The notes under the pieces: model-generated
Database searches by the model: none
The model's input: only the letters and a program-made list of their open reading frames with translations
Told to the model about the DNA's origin: nothing
Source of the DNA: Noviluteimonas lactosilytica
GTDB lineage: Bacteria > Pseudomonadota > Gammaproteobacteria > Xanthomonadales > Xanthomonadaceae
NCBI RefSeq assembly: GCF_020866925.1
Contig: NZ_JAJGAK010000004.1
Span: forward strand, 31,984-95,983
Length of the DNA: 64,000 bases
Direction: 5' to 3'
Shown: one piece after another, positions 50,075 through 59,334 of the stretch
Numbering within the stretch: position 1 is the stretch's first letter
Layout: every line of letters begins with the position of its first letter
Translations under genes and position numbers: made by a program

Positions 50075-50746
50075 ATGACGCTCGCCCGCCAGCACTTCAT
50101 GGCCGCCGCCTGGATCGCGGTCGCCTACATCGCGATCCAGACCTTCCAGTGGTACGTGTTCTCCGTGTCGCCGCCGGAGGGTTCAGCCGACGCGACACTC
50201 CTCACCGGACCGTCATCGCTGGAACTCGCACGCGCCGGCTCGATGCTTGCATCGTTCTTCGGCCTGGCCTACCTCTACCTCGTGGTGTGCGTGAGCAACC
50301 TCGCGCGTGCGCCGATCGCGAGCGTGGCCGCCTTCCTCGGCCTGTTCGTGTTCTGCCTGCTGGAAGTGGTGCTGCGGTCGGTCGAACTGTTCTGGGCGAC
50401 GCTGCACCTGTCGGACGCGTATGCCGCCGCTTCGCTCGCGCAACGCACGGCGATCCTCGACACGCATGCGACCTTCTACGCCGTGCAATCGGCCGTCTAC
50501 TTCCCGTTGGGCCTGGTGCAACTGATCGGCAGCGTGCTGCTGGCAGTGACGTTGCGCGGCCCGTGGAGCGGGATCGCGCGCTTCGCCTTCGGCTTCAATG
50601 CAGTGCGGCTGGGGCTGCGCATGCTCGACGTCTACGTGCTCGGGCCGAAGTTCGATGCGCTGTATGACGTGCTTTACCTGCCGATGGTGTACGTGGTGTT
50701 CGGCGGCATCGCGTTGTGGCTGTGGCGCATGGCGCGCGGGCCTTAG
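50075..50746 (+). CDS. DUF4386-like integral membrane protein
   Basis: 223 residues, about six membrane segments. The overall pattern (AAAWIAVAYIAIQTF at the N-terminus, FFGLAYLYLVVCVSNLAR, ATFYAVQSAVYFPLGLVQLI, LYLPMVYVVFGGIALWLW at the end) loosely resembles the DUF4386 group of bacterial membrane proteins. The assignment is tentative. No enzymatic motif. Confidence 0.6.
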   Translation: MTLARQHFMAAAWIAVAYIAIQTFQWYVFSVSPPEGSADATLLTGPSSLELARAGSMLASFFGLAYLYLVVCVSNLARAPIASVAAFLGLFVFCLLEVVLRSVELFWATLHLSDAYAAASLAQRTAILDTHATFYAVQSAVYFPLGLVQLIGSVLLAVTLRGPWSGIARFAFGFNAVRLGLRMLDVYVLGPKFDALYDVLYLPMVYVVFGGIALWLWRMARGP

Positions 50747-50836
50747 CGGCCGCCGAACGCCGAAACATTGCACCGCAACACGGTTCACGGCCGCCGCAGC
50801 GCTATCCTCAGCGGCGGGGAAGTCGGGGAGACGGGA

Positions 50837-51295
50837 ATGCGTCGGCGTCGCAGGAAAAGCAGCGGGCTCGGCTGGACCATCGCGTTGGTGGCGGTGGCGG
50901 CGCTTGCCTGGTTCGGCCGCGATTACTGGATGGCATACCTGCCGTCGTCGCACGCGCCGGCGACTGCGCAATCGATCGACTCCGTCGTCGAAGCGCCCGC
51001 ACCCGCACCCGCACCCGCACCCGAAGTCGCAGTCGGCGCACCGGCCGCAGCCACGACGACCGTTGCCCCCGCACCGACGCCTCCGACCATGTCCATGATC
51101 GAAGCCGAAGCCCGCGACGCCGCCGCCCGCAACGCACGCGAGCAGACGCTGAAGGTGCAGCGGCAACTGCGCGAAGCCCAGCAGGCGCACAAGGAACAAG
51201 CCGACGCCGCGGCGAACGACAAGAACACCCGCTGCATCGGCGGCCAGAAGATGAAGCGCGTCGACAACGGATGGGTGCAGGCCGGCGCCTGCTGA
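50837..51295 (+). CDS. Membrane-anchored periplasmic protein with proline-rich linker and coiled coil
   Basis: 152 residues. Basic N-terminus (MRRRRRKSSG), one membrane helix (LGWTIALVAVAALAWFG), an AP-repeat linker (APAPAPAPAPEVAVGAP), a charged helical segment likely to form a coiled coil (ARNAREQTLKVQRQLREAQQ), and a small C-terminal motif with two cysteines (RCIGGQKMKRVDNGWVQAGAC). The latter probably forms a disulfide. Function unknown. Confidence 0.65.
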   Translation: MRRRRRKSSGLGWTIALVAVAALAWFGRDYWMAYLPSSHAPATAQSIDSVVEAPAPAPAPAPEVAVGAPAAATTTVAPAPTPPTMSMIEAEARDAAARNAREQTLKVQRQLREAQQAHKEQADAAANDKNTRCIGGQKMKRVDNGWVQAGAC

Positions 51296-51308
51296 GGCGT
51301 CCAGCGCG

Positions 51309-51890
51309 TCAGATCACCGCGCGCACATGAAACCCGAGCGGCCCCGCCACCTGGGGCAACGCCTCGTCATCCGACCGCTGCGCGATCCACCCCGCCACCA
51401 TCTCCGCCCCGGTCTCCCACGACCACAGCGTGTACCCACGCTCCCGCAACTGCACGGCTGCCTGCGACATCAACGCCCCGGTGTCCGCATCCGCGAACGG
51501 ATCGTCGGCCTCGTCGTCGATGTCCCACTCGACCCGAACCCCGACCCGCGCCGCGAGCTCGTCGATCACCTCGACCAGCCCCTGCGCGTCGGACTCCGCG
51601 ACGAAGAACCCGGCCTTCCAGTCGATCGCCTCGCGAATGGCCTCGATCGGCTCCGCGTCGGCGACGAGCGCATCGCGGATCTCCGCGAACTGGGCCGCGG
51701 CCGCGTCCTCGTCGCCCGGGTTGATGAGGAGGAGGAACTGCCAGACGACCGCTTCGAGGGCGGCGTCCTCGTCGAGGTCCGCGTAGTCGGAGAAGGCGGC
51801 GCGGAAGTTGTCGTCGGGGTCGAAGTTGTCGGAGTCGGGGGGCACGATAAGGTGAACAGAGTAGCGGACTTTAGGCCGAACAGTTTGCAC
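51309..51890 (-). CDS. Acidic conserved hypothetical protein
   Basis: 193 residues, strongly acidic (DSDNFDPDDNF, ADLDEDAALE, DIDDEADDPFADADTG). No signal or membrane segment; the C-terminal LRERGYTLWSWETGAEMVAGW is hydrophobic. Family not recognised. Start taken at the first ATG (51890); the MQTVRPKVRYSVHLIVPP beginning reads like an ordinary beta strand start. Its 5' flank borders the AT-richer scar. Confidence 0.55.
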   Translation of the reverse strand: MQTVRPKVRYSVHLIVPPDSDNFDPDDNFRAAFSDYADLDEDAALEAVVWQFLLLINPGDEDAAAAQFAEIRDALVADAEPIEAIREAIDWKAGFFVAESDAQGLVEVIDELAARVGVRVEWDIDDEADDPFADADTGALMSQAAVQLRERGYTLWSWETGAEMVAGWIAQRSDDEALPQVAGPLGFHVRAVI

Positions 51891-51943
51891 GATACGCTAG
51901 GGCTAAGTCGCAGAACGTAAAGCCAAACTCTGTAGGGGGAGTT

Positions 51944-52081
51944 ATGGAGCCGGCCAACGGATCGTTGGGGTATTTCTTTTACAAGATATTGGACCGGTAC
52001 GGCCAGGCGAAGCAAAGCCTGCCATTCGGGCCATTCGGGAGTTATCAAGGCGGCCTGTCAACTTGTTTCAGGCACATCTGA
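51944..52081 (+). CDS. Small ORF, probable 5' remnant of an interrupted gene
   Basis: 45 codons with a good ribosome site (GGGGGAG) before ATG: MEPANGSLGYFFYKILDRYG... The frame then enters a tandem CCATTCGGG repeat (52022-52039) and terminates soon after. The part before the repeat looks coding; after it the frame overlaps the McrC-like remnant in another phase. Likely the start of a gene fused by deletion to mcrC sequence. Confidence 0.35.
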   Translation: MEPANGSLGYFFYKILDRYGQAKQSLPFGPFGSYQGGLSTCFRHI

Positions 52082-52715
52082 TCTAGACCCCAACCTTCGT
52101 CGCAGGGCGCGTCGAGTTGCAGCGCGAATGGATGGTGTTGGTCCTCTCAGACACGGAGATGGAAGTAGCCGGCTGTCTCGTCTGACGAAGGACTACGGGC
52201 GCGCCCTTCCGCTGGCCAGGTTGGTGTTGCAGGGCGGGGGTGTCACAACTCAACTCGGTGCTCTTGCGGGGAGATCATTCCTCATTCGAACTCCTGAGCT
52301 CATCGAGGAAGGGTTGCGCAACATCCTCGATAGGGCGCTGTCGGTTCGAGTCAGAAAGCGGCGCTTGTCGTTGGGCGACTCTGGGATGACCATTAATCCT
52401 GATCTCGTGTTTGGGGATGCGATTGCCGTTGGTGACATCAAGTACCGGCATGTACACGGAGAGTGGCATCGCCCAAGTCTTTACCAAGTTGTCGCCTTCG
52501 CTACGGGTTTCGGTAGTGAACGCTGCGCGATCCTCGGCTTCTCCAGCAATGGCAAAAAGGCGCCCCCAGACGTTGTACTCGGAAACGTCGAGGCAAGATG
52601 CTTTGCATGGGATGCAAGTCCCGACATGCCGGCCGTAACCAGTGAGCAACGCTTAGTTGCTGAAGTTAATGCGTGGCTTAGCACCGCAAAACAGCGAGCA
52701 GCGATGGCTGCTTGA
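52041..52715 (+). pseudogene. C-terminal remnant of McrC (5-methylcytosine restriction subunit)
   Basis: Similarity to McrC (PF10117) starts before any start codon: VIKAACQLVSGTSDLDPNLR, then RRARRVAARMDGVG runs into an ATG at 52128. It continues with DYGRALPLARLVLQG, the nuclease-like core INPDLVFGDAIAVGDIKYR (Asp...Asp-x-Lys) and PSLYQVVAFATGFG. About 225 codons remain of a protein usually 350-450 residues long; the N-terminal part and mcrB are absent. Base composition is visibly more AT-rich than neighbours, consistent with acquired DNA. Non-functional restriction remnant is the best reading. Confidence 0.7.
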
Positions 52716-52773
52716 CCATGCGCCGATTCGTTGGGGATGCCTAGGCTGATCAGCTGTGCCGCCCTGCATCCAC

Positions 52774-52803
52774 CTAAAACGCATCTGTCTAAAACGCATC
52801 TGT
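52774..52803 (+). repeat. Tandem 15-bp direct repeat
   Basis: CTAAAACGCATCTGT occurs twice in direct succession between the McrC remnant and tex. Possibly a deletion footprint. Confidence 0.7.
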
Positions 52804-52880
52804 CAATCCTTACGTCACGCCAAACCCCTGCCACAATCGGCCCACAGCACTACCGCACCGCCGCTCGCAGACCCCCGCAA

Positions 52881-55265
52881 ATGCCCGACCTCCCCCAGCA
52901 CCTCGCCCGCCAAATCGCCTCCACCATCGCGACCGAAATCGGCGCGCAGCCCGCCCAGGCCTCCGCCGCCATCGCGCTCCTCGACGAAGGCGCCACCGTC
53001 CCCTTCATCGCGCGCTACCGCAAGGAAGTCACCGGCGGGCTCGACGACACGCAGCTGCGCAATCTCGAAACGCGCCTGACGTACCTGCGCGAGCTCGAGG
53101 ATCGCCGTGCCGCGGTGTTGGCGAGCATCGCGGAGCAGGGGCAGCTCACGGATGCGTTGCGTGCGGAGATCGAGGCCGCGGATTCCAAGTCGCGCCTGGA
53201 AGATCTCTACCTGCCGTACAAGCCCAAGCGCCGGACCAAGGCGCAGATCGCGCGCGAGGCGGGGCTGGAGCCGCTCGCCGATGCGCTGCTCGCCGATCCG
53301 TCGCAGGTGCCGGAGGACGTGGCCGCGGGTTTCGTCGATGCGGAGAAGGGTGTCGCCGATGCGAAGGCTGCGCTGGAAGGCGCGCGCTGGATCCTGATGG
53401 AGCGTTGGGGCGAGGACGCCGCGCTCGTGGGTGAGTTGCGTGCGTGGTTGCACGAGGTCGGCGTGATTCGCGCGCGCGTGGCCGAAGGCAAGGAGACCGA
53501 AGGCGCGAAGTACCGCGATTACTTCGATCATCGCGAGTCGCTCGCGCGCATTCCGTCGCATCGCTTGCTCGCGTTATTCCGCGCGCGCCGCGAAGAGATC
53601 CTCTTCATCGACCTCGATCCGGGCACCGATGCCGATGCGGGGCATGTGTTGGCAGAAGGTCGCGTCGCGCACCACGTCGGTTTCAAGGCGCAGGGTCGGC
53701 CCGCGGATGCGTGGTTGCAGGCCACGTGTCGCCTGACGTGGAAGGCGAAGTTGCACATGCACCTGATGCTCGATCTGTTCGGCCAGGCGCGCGAGAAGGC
53801 CGAGGCCGAGGCGATCAATGTCTTCGGCGACAACCTCAAGGATTTGTTGCTCGCCGCGCCCGCGGGTCCGAAGGCCGTGCTCGGTCTCGATCCGGGGCTG
53901 CGCACGGGCGTGAAAGTCGCGGTGGTCGATCGCACCGGCAAGGTGGTCGACACGTCGACGATCTATCCGCACGAACCGCGTCGTCAGTGGGATCAGTCGC
54001 TCGCGATCCTGCATGCGCTGTGCGCGAAGCACGACGTCGAGTTGATCGCGATCGGCAACGGCACCGCATCGCGCGAAACCGACAAGCTCGCCGGCGAGTT
54101 GATCCAGCGCACGCCCGGCGGTGGGATGCAGAAGATCGTCGTCAGCGAAGCCGGCGCGTCGGTGTATTCGGCCTCCGAACTCGCGGCGAAGGAATTCCCG
54201 AATCTCGACGTGTCGTTGCGCGGCGCGGTGTCGATCGCGCGACGCCTGCAGGATCCGCTCGCCGAGTTGGTGAAAATCGAACCCAAGGCGATCGGCGTCG
54301 GCCAGTACCAGCACGACGTCGATCAATATCGCCTCGCGCGTGCGCTCGATGCGCGCGTCGAGGACTGCGTGAACGCCGTGGGCGTGGACGTCAACACCGC
54401 GTCCGCTGCGTTGCTCACGCGCGTGTCGGGCCTGTCGTCGACGGTCGCCGAGAACATCGTCGAGTATCGCGACACGAACGGCGCGTTCAGGAATCGCAAG
54501 GCGCTGCTGAAGGTACCGCGCCTCGGCGACAAAACCTTCGAGCAGTGCGCGGGCTTCCTGCGCATCGCCGATGGCGATCAGCCGCTCGACGCATCGTCGG
54601 TGCATCCGGAAGCGTATCCGCTGGTCGCGCGCATCCTGGAAAAGTGCGGACGCGAAGTGAAGCAACTCGTCGGCGACACCGCGCTGCTGCGCGGCCTCAA
54701 GCCGGAACAGTTCACCGACGCGCAGTTCGGCGTGCCCACCGTGCGCGACATCCTCAAGGAACTGGAAAAGCCCGGCCGCGATCCGCGCCCCGAGTTCAAG
54801 GCCGCGCGTTTCGCCGAAGGCGTGGAGGACATCAAGGACCTCAAGGTCGGCATGATCCTCGAGGGCGTCATCAGCAACGTCGCCGCGTTCGGTGCGTTCG
54901 TCGACATCGGCGTGCACCAGGACGGGCTGATCCACATCTCGGCGTTGGCGGACAAGTTCGTCAAGGATCCGCGCGATGTCGTGAAGTCCGGCGACATCGT
55001 GAAGGTGCGCGTGCTGGAGGTCGATGTGCAGCGCAAGCGGATCGCGTTGACGCGGCGGCTTGACGACACGCCGGCGCCTGCGCGTGAGTCGATGCGTGAT
55101 TCGGCGCGCGATTCCTCGCGCGATGCGCAACATCGCGGCGGCAAGCGCGACGACGCGCGCGGTGCTCCGCGCGACTCGCGTGGTGCGCGTGACCCGCGCG
55201 GTGCACAGCAGCCGCCAGCCAACAACGCGTTGGCGGCGGCATTCGCGCGGGCGAAGAAGGACTGA
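52881..55265 (+). CDS. tex: Tex family RNA-binding transcription accessory protein
   Basis: 794 residues. N-terminal Tex domain ([19 protein letters not shown]), YqgF/RuvX-like fold ([31 protein letters not shown]), helix-hairpin-helix ([20 protein letters not shown]) and S1 RNA-binding domain ([22 protein letters not shown]). A C-terminal tail of alternating basic and acidic residues (about 60) is rich in Arg/Asp. Tex affects toxin expression in Bordetella and stress survival elsewhere. The ATG at 52881 was chosen where family similarity begins; the open frame upstream runs through the scar. Confidence 0.94.
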   Translation: MPDLPQHLARQIASTIATEIGAQPAQASAAIALLDEGATVPFIARYRKEVTGGLDDTQLRNLETRLTYLRELEDRRAAVLASIAEQGQLTDALRAEIEAADSKSRLEDLYLPYKPKRRTKAQIAREAGLEPLADALLADPSQVPEDVAAGFVDAEKGVADAKAALEGARWILMERWGEDAALVGELRAWLHEVGVIRARVAEGKETEGAKYRDYFDHRESLARIPSHRLLALFRARREEILFIDLDPGTDADAGHVLAEGRVAHHVGFKAQGRPADAWLQATCRLTWKAKLHMHLMLDLFGQAREKAEAEAINVFGDNLKDLLLAAPAGPKAVLGLDPGLRTGVKVAVVDRTGKVVDTSTIYPHEPRRQWDQSLAILHALCAKHDVELIAIGNGTASRETDKLAGELIQRTPGGGMQKIVVSEAGASVYSASELAAKEFPNLDVSLRGAVSIARRLQDPLAELVKIEPKAIGVGQYQHDVDQYRLARALDARVEDCVNAVGVDVNTASAALLTRVSGLSSTVAENIVEYRDTNGAFRNRKALLKVPRLGDKTFEQCAGFLRIADGDQPLDASSVHPEAYPLVARILEKCGREVKQLVGDTALLRGLKPEQFTDAQFGVPTVRDILKELEKPGRDPRPEFKAARFAEGVEDIKDLKVGMILEGVISNVAAFGAFVDIGVHQDGLIHISALADKFVKDPRDVVKSGDIVKVRVLEVDVQRKRIALTRRLDDTPAPARESMRDSARDSSRDAQHRGGKRDDARGAPRDSRGARDPRGAQQPPANNALAAAFARAKKD

Positions 55266-55278
55266 TCGAAGTCGCAGG

Positions 55279-56388
55279 CTAGGGCGCGGCGAACACGCCG
55301 CGCGCTTGCCTGGGCTCACACCGCAGATACTGGTTCGCCGGCTTCACGGTCGCGCCCAGCTTCGCCGCTGCATGCCACGGCCATCGTGGGTCGTACAGCG
55401 CCGCGCGGGCGATGGCGATGATGTCGGCGTCGCCATTCGCGACGATCGCCTCCGCATGCTCGGGCTCGGTGATCAGGCCAACCGCGATCACGGGAATATC
55501 GACGGCCTCCTTCACCGCACGCGCCAGCGGCACTTGGTAACCCGGTGCGAGCGCGATGTGCTGCTCCGCCGCGACGCCACCGCTGCTCACGTGGATCGCA
55601 TCGCATCCACGCGCTTCGAGCGCCTTCGCGAACGCGATCGTCTGCGCGACATCCCACCCACCATCCATCCAATCGGTGCCCGACACGCGCACGGTGACGG
55701 CCTTGTCGCGCGGGAAGGCCGCGCGCACTGCGTCGAACACTTCCAGCGGGAAGCGCATCCGGTTCTCCAGGCTTCCGCCGTACTCGTCGTCGCGCTGGTT
55801 GCTCAACGGCGACAGGAATTGATGCAACAGGTATCCATGGGCCGCGTGGATCTGCACGGCATCAAGACCAAGTCGCGCGGCGCGCACGGCAGCCGCTGCG
55901 AACGCATCGCGAATCTCGCGCATGCCTTCCTTGTCGAGCGCACGCGGCGCATTGTCGCTCGCGTAATGCGGAATCGCCGAAGGCGCGACGGTCTGCCATC
56001 CATGCGCGTTCTCTGGCGAGAGCTGCTTTCCGCCAGCCCACGGCACTTCGCAGCTCGCCTTGCGCCCCGCATGCGCGAGCTGGATCGCGATCGGCATGTC
56101 GCTCCATTCGCGCACCGCGTGCAGCGTCGTGCGCATCGCTGCTTCGGTGGCGTCGTCCCACAGGCCCACGTCGGCCCAGCTGATGCGGCCTTCGGGCAGC
56201 ACAGCAGTGGCCTCGATCGTCAGCAGCGCCGCGCCCGACAGTGCGAGGTTGCCGAGGTGGATCGTGTGCCACGAGTTCATGCGTCCGTCGCCGTCGCACG
56301 AGTACTGGCACATCGGCGCAATGACGATGCGATTGGCGAGGGCGATGTTGCGCACGCGCAGCGGTTCGAACAGCTTGGGCTTGGCCAT
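55279..56388 (-). CDS. NADH:flavin oxidoreductase / old yellow enzyme (YqjM/NamA type)
   Basis: 369 residues. NRIVIAPMCQYSCDGDG has the Cys typical of the YqjM subgroup. QLAHAGRKAS supplies active-site residues, and the FMN-binding regions are VQIHAAHGYLLHQFLSPLSN and PVIAVGLI...DIIAIAR. It reduces activated C=C bonds using NAD(P)H. The ATG overlaps the stop of the DUF4326 gene by one base (TGATG). Convergent with tex, 13 bp apart. Confidence 0.92.
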   Translation of the reverse strand: MAKPKLFEPLRVRNIALANRIVIAPMCQYSCDGDGRMNSWHTIHLGNLALSGAALLTIEATAVLPEGRISWADVGLWDDATEAAMRTTLHAVREWSDMPIAIQLAHAGRKASCEVPWAGGKQLSPENAHGWQTVAPSAIPHYASDNAPRALDKEGMREIRDAFAAAAVRAARLGLDAVQIHAAHGYLLHQFLSPLSNQRDDEYGGSLENRMRFPLEVFDAVRAAFPRDKAVTVRVSGTDWMDGGWDVAQTIAFAKALEARGCDAIHVSSGGVAAEQHIALAPGYQVPLARAVKEAVDIPVIAVGLITEPEHAEAIVANGDADIIAIARAALYDPRWPWHAAAKLGATVKPANQYLRCEPRQARGVFAAP

Positions 56389-56582
56389 CAATCTTTCCTT
56401 TCGTCGCGCGGGTCGCGCGCGTTGGCGATGTCGATCAGCACGTCGGCGTGGCACGGGCCATCGAGGGGGCACCAGCACGCAAGGTCGAGACCGGCGAGTT
56501 GGCTGCGCACATGCTCGCGCGAAAACTGCGCGCGCCAGCCTTTGCGACGGCTGAGTTGGATGCGTTTTGGCGACACGGGCAT
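56388..56582 (-). CDS. DUF4326-like protein with internal deletion
   Basis: 64 residues. It begins like DUF4326 (PKRIQLSRRKGWR) and ends like it (LDLACWCPLDGPCHADVLIDIAN, with the CWCP...CHADVL cysteines). Family members I know are about 100-110 residues with a KWGNPF-type middle section; here about 40 residues between are missing and replaced by QFSREHVRSQLAG. It could be a degraded or a minimal form. Coupled to the old-yellow-enzyme gene. Confidence 0.6.
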   Translation of the reverse strand: MPVSPKRIQLSRRKGWRAQFSREHVRSQLAGLDLACWCPLDGPCHADVLIDIANARDPRDERKD

Positions 56583-56650
56583 TCACGTTGAACCGCGCGG
56601 AGGAGGCCCAGCATCCACTGATTGGAGCGGCCATCGCGTGGAGGCTCGCC

Positions 56651-57694
56651 ATGAAAGCCCAACGATTCCTTCTTCCTTCGCTGCTCGCGCTCGGCCTGGC
56701 CGTCGCGGCCGGCGTCCAGGCGCAGTCTGCGCCGCAGATCGTGTGGTCGGTGCCGACACCCAGCGGCCTCGCCAATTCCATCGTCGGGGTAGCGTGGTCG
56801 CCCGCGGGCGGGCGCGTGGCTGTCGGCTCGACCGATCGCTGGGCACGTGCGCGCACCGCATCGAGCGGCGCGCTGCAGTGGTCGACGCTGCAGGTGCCCA
56901 TCGGTTCGGGCACCGCGGACCAGATGATCTTCTCCAACGACAGCGCGTTGGTCGCCGTGCACAACTCGGGGCAGGGGTGGACGTTCCGCGTGCATCGCGC
57001 TTCCGACGGCGTGTTCGTCGGCAAGCTCGTCGGCACGTTGCAGCCCAACAACATCGCGACCTTCGCGCCGGATGCGCAGCTTGCCACCGCGACGGGTGAC
57101 GCGACGTTCAACAACTGGCGCCTGTCGAGTTTTTCCACGGTCAAGGTGATCGGCAGCGGTTACAACAAGATCGCCACGAGCTTCGTGTTCTCGCCGAACG
57201 GCTTGCTGCAGGCGTCCGCCACGCAAGGCACGATCACCATCCAGCGTCGCAGCGACGGCGCGACGGTGCGCCTGCTCACCGGCGGCAACCTGCGCAGTAC
57301 GACGCCGATGGCGTTCTCGCCCGACAGCGCGACGTTGGCCGAGTACCAGGCCAACCCGAACGAGACGACGTTGTTCCGCATCTCCGATGGCGCGGTGTTG
57401 CGTCACTTCCCCTATCAGCCATCGAACGAAGGCGTCGTCGCGGTGCGTTTCTCGCCGGGCGGCACGCGCCTGGTGACAACGGGGTGGCGTGCGTTCGAAG
57501 GCAGCGACGGGCTGTGGGACCAGGTCGGCACGATCAAGTTCTGGCGCGTGAGCGATGGCGCGTTGCGGCGCAGCTTCGAAGCCGGCACCGGCATCGGCGT
57601 AACCTCGCCGGTCGCATGGAACCCGGGGTTCACCCGCTTCGCGTACGGCACGTACGAGGGCAGGGCGGTAGTCGCGGTGGTGCCGGCGCCGTAG
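56651..57694 (+). CDS. Exported WD40-like beta-propeller protein
   Basis: 347 residues, signal peptide ending AAGVQAQ-S. About seven blade-like repeats with motifs such as VGVAWSPAGGRVAVGS, MIFSNDSALVAVHN, FVFSPNGLLQASAT, MAFSPDSATLAEYQ, VRFSPGGTRLVTTG and VAWNPGFTRFAYGT. These follow the F-SPDG-LAS pattern of WD40 repeats. It probably acts as a periplasmic binding scaffold. The palindrome begins 15 bp after the stop. Confidence 0.78.
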   Translation: MKAQRFLLPSLLALGLAVAAGVQAQSAPQIVWSVPTPSGLANSIVGVAWSPAGGRVAVGSTDRWARARTASSGALQWSTLQVPIGSGTADQMIFSNDSALVAVHNSGQGWTFRVHRASDGVFVGKLVGTLQPNNIATFAPDAQLATATGDATFNNWRLSSFSTVKVIGSGYNKIATSFVFSPNGLLQASATQGTITIQRRSDGATVRLLTGGNLRSTTPMAFSPDSATLAEYQANPNETTLFRISDGAVLRHFPYQPSNEGVVAVRFSPGGTRLVTTGWRAFEGSDGLWDQVGTIKFWRVSDGALRRSFEAGTGIGVTSPVAWNPGFTRFAYGTYEGRAVVAVVPAP

Positions 57695-57709
57695 AGAAAC
57701 AGCGAAACA

Positions 57710-57773
57710 GGGGTCAGAAACAGGGGTCAGAGCACAATTAATTAATTGTGCTCTGACCCCTGTTTCTGACCCC
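57710..57773. repeat. 64-bp perfect palindrome
   Basis: The left half begins GGGGTCAGAAACAGGGGTCA and runs through GAGCACAATTA to the centre (57741/57742); the right half is its exact reverse complement, ending TTTCTGACCCC. All 32 base pairs match. It contains two nested GGGGTCAGA units. A half-site copy lies at 58926-58943. Such GGGGTCAGAGCAC palindromes resemble REP-type elements associated with REP-tyrosine transposases in related bacteria. Confidence 0.92.
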
Positions 57774-57830
57774 ACCCCTGTATTTGAAGCTCTGCTATAA
57801 GGGCTTCCAATCCACCGACAGGGAAGCCCC

Positions 57831-58469
57831 GTGGCCGGATCGCAGGACCTGGAAGTCTTCGTGCGCGAGGCGCTCGCGCGCGGCACATCACGCGACACCA
57901 TCACGGCCACGCTCGCCGGCGCCGGCTGGTCCAACGCGCAGGTGAAACGCGCGCTGGGCTCGTGGGCCGAGGTCGACTTTCCCGTCCCTGTCCCGCGGCC
58001 GCGTGCATCGCTCTCGGCGCGCGAGGCGTTCTTCTACCTGCTCATGTTCGCGGCGCTGTACATGGCGGCGTGGCACCTGTGCAGCCTCGCGTTCGACCTG
58101 CTCAATCGCGCGCTTCCCGATGCGACGGATCAGGGTTACCTCTTTCGCACGACCGAAAGCTCGATGCGTTGGTCCGCGGCCTCGCTGGTGATCGCGTTCC
58201 CGGTGTTCCTGTGGATGGCGCGCCTTGTCGCGCGGCAGGTGACGCAGGATCCGCTCGCGCGCCTGTCGCCCGTCCGGCGTTGGCTCACGTATCTCACGTT
58301 GTTCCTGGCGGCGCTGGCGCTCGTCGGCGACATGATCACGCTCGTGTACAACCTGCTCGGTGGCGATGTGACGTTGCGCTTCGTGCTCAAGGTGCTGGTG
58401 ATTGGCGCGGTCGCCGGCGCAATCTTCAGCTACTACCTCGCCGACCTGCGCCGCGGAGAAGACGCATGA
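57831..58469 (+). CDS. DUF5671-like membrane protein
   Basis: 212 residues from GTG. A soluble N-terminal part (ALARGTSRDTITATLAGAGWS then NAQVKRALGSWAEVDFPVP) is followed by four membrane helices (FFYLLMFAALYMAAWHLCSL, SLVIAFPVFLWMARLV, LTYLTLFLAALALVGDMITL, LKVLVIGAVAGAIFSYYLA). This order matches DUF5671 proteins. Coupled (ATGA) to the next gene. Confidence 0.75.
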   Translation: MAGSQDLEVFVREALARGTSRDTITATLAGAGWSNAQVKRALGSWAEVDFPVPVPRPRASLSAREAFFYLLMFAALYMAAWHLCSLAFDLLNRALPDATDQGYLFRTTESSMRWSAASLVIAFPVFLWMARLVARQVTQDPLARLSPVRRWLTYLTLFLAALALVGDMITLVYNLLGGDVTLRFVLKVLVIGAVAGAIFSYYLADLRRGEDA

Positions 58470-58909
58470 GCGCCGCCGCCGACAAGCTGGGCAAGTGGCT
58501 GGCGATCGGGGGCTCGATCGCCGTTGGTGCGGTCGTGGTGCTGTCGATCGTCGCGACGGGCACGCCGATGGAGCAGCGCCGAATCCGCATCGATGCCGGC
58601 CGCGTAGACGACCTGCAGGAGATCCAGCAGGCCGTTCGCATTTACTGGAACGTGCACGACGCTGTGCCTGCGGATCTTGCGACGCTTGCCAACCAGCCGG
58701 GCGCGAACCTGCCCGTCGCCGATCGCGAAGGCCGGGGCCGCTACGAATACGCGCGCATCGACGACGACCATTACTCCCTCTGCGCCGTCTTCGACACGGA
58801 CACCGCGCTCATGCGCAGCGAAGACTACCCGGCGAACTCGCAAGAGTGGATGCATCCTGCCGGTCGGCACTGCTTCACGCGAACGCTCGGCAAGAAAGAC
58901 AACGAGTGA
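58466..58909 (+). CDS. Membrane-anchored hypothetical protein
   Basis: 147 residues: one N-terminal helix (WLAIGGSIAVGAVVVLSIVA), then a soluble domain. RIRIDAGRVDDLQEIQQAVR plus YWNVHDAVPADLATLANQPG resembles the post-helix region of type II secretion pseudopilins and DUF5671-partner proteins. Two cysteines (SLCAVFD, GRHCFTR) may pair. Start overlaps the stop of the preceding gene; the pair forms a unit. Confidence 0.68.
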   Translation: MSAAADKLGKWLAIGGSIAVGAVVVLSIVATGTPMEQRRIRIDAGRVDDLQEIQQAVRIYWNVHDAVPADLATLANQPGANLPVADREGRGRYEYARIDDDHYSLCAVFDTDTALMRSEDYPANSQEWMHPAGRHCFTRTLGKKDNE

Positions 58910-58925
58910 TCGATTCCCTGAAATA

Positions 58926-58943
58926 GTGCTCTGACCCCTGTTT
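58926..58943 (+). repeat. Half-site of the 64-bp palindrome
   Basis: GTGCTCTGACCCCTGTTT is identical to the right half (57748-57765) of the palindrome. With it, the element flanks the two-gene unit 57831-58909. Confidence 0.85.
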
Positions 58944-59043
58944 ATGCTTCCCCGCACAAAGAAAAAGGACAGCTGACCGGCCGTCGCGTTGTGCGGCCTG
59001 TCGAGGGCGGCCACCGCGTTGGTCAGTGCGGAGGTCGTATCCC

Positions 59044-59316
59044 ATGCCCAAATATCTCATCGAACGCGAAGTCCCCGGCGCCGGTCAGCTGACGCCGATG
59101 GAACTGCAGAGCCTGGCGCGCCGCTCGGTCGGCGTGCTGCGCCAACTCGGCCCCGACATCCAGTGGGTCGAGAGCTACATCACCGGCAACAATCTCTACT
59201 GCGTGTACGTCGCGCCCGACGAAGAGATGGTGCGCGAACACGGCCGCCTCGGCGGTTTCCCGGTGAACCGCGTGACCCAGGTCAGCCAGATCATCGATCC
59301 CACCACCGCCGAGTAA
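59044..59316 (+). CDS. DUF4242 family protein
   Basis: 90 residues ([21 protein letters not shown], then [27 protein letters not shown]). This is the DUF4242/SCO4226 ferredoxin-like small protein pattern: E-R-E-V-P-G start and S-Y...Y-C-V-Y core. Some relatives bind nickel. Start at 59044; an in-frame ATG 18 nt upstream is less likely. Confidence 0.83.
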   Translation: MPKYLIEREVPGAGQLTPMELQSLARRSVGVLRQLGPDIQWVESYITGNNLYCVYVAPDEEMVREHGRLGGFPVNRVTQVSQIIDPTTAE

Positions 59317-59334
59317 CCCGCGAGGACTGCGGCC

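Noticed and set aside
52774..52803. Tandem 15-bp repeat as a binding site or CRISPR-like unit
   Set aside because: Only two adjacent copies without spacers; more simply a replication-slippage or deletion footprint.
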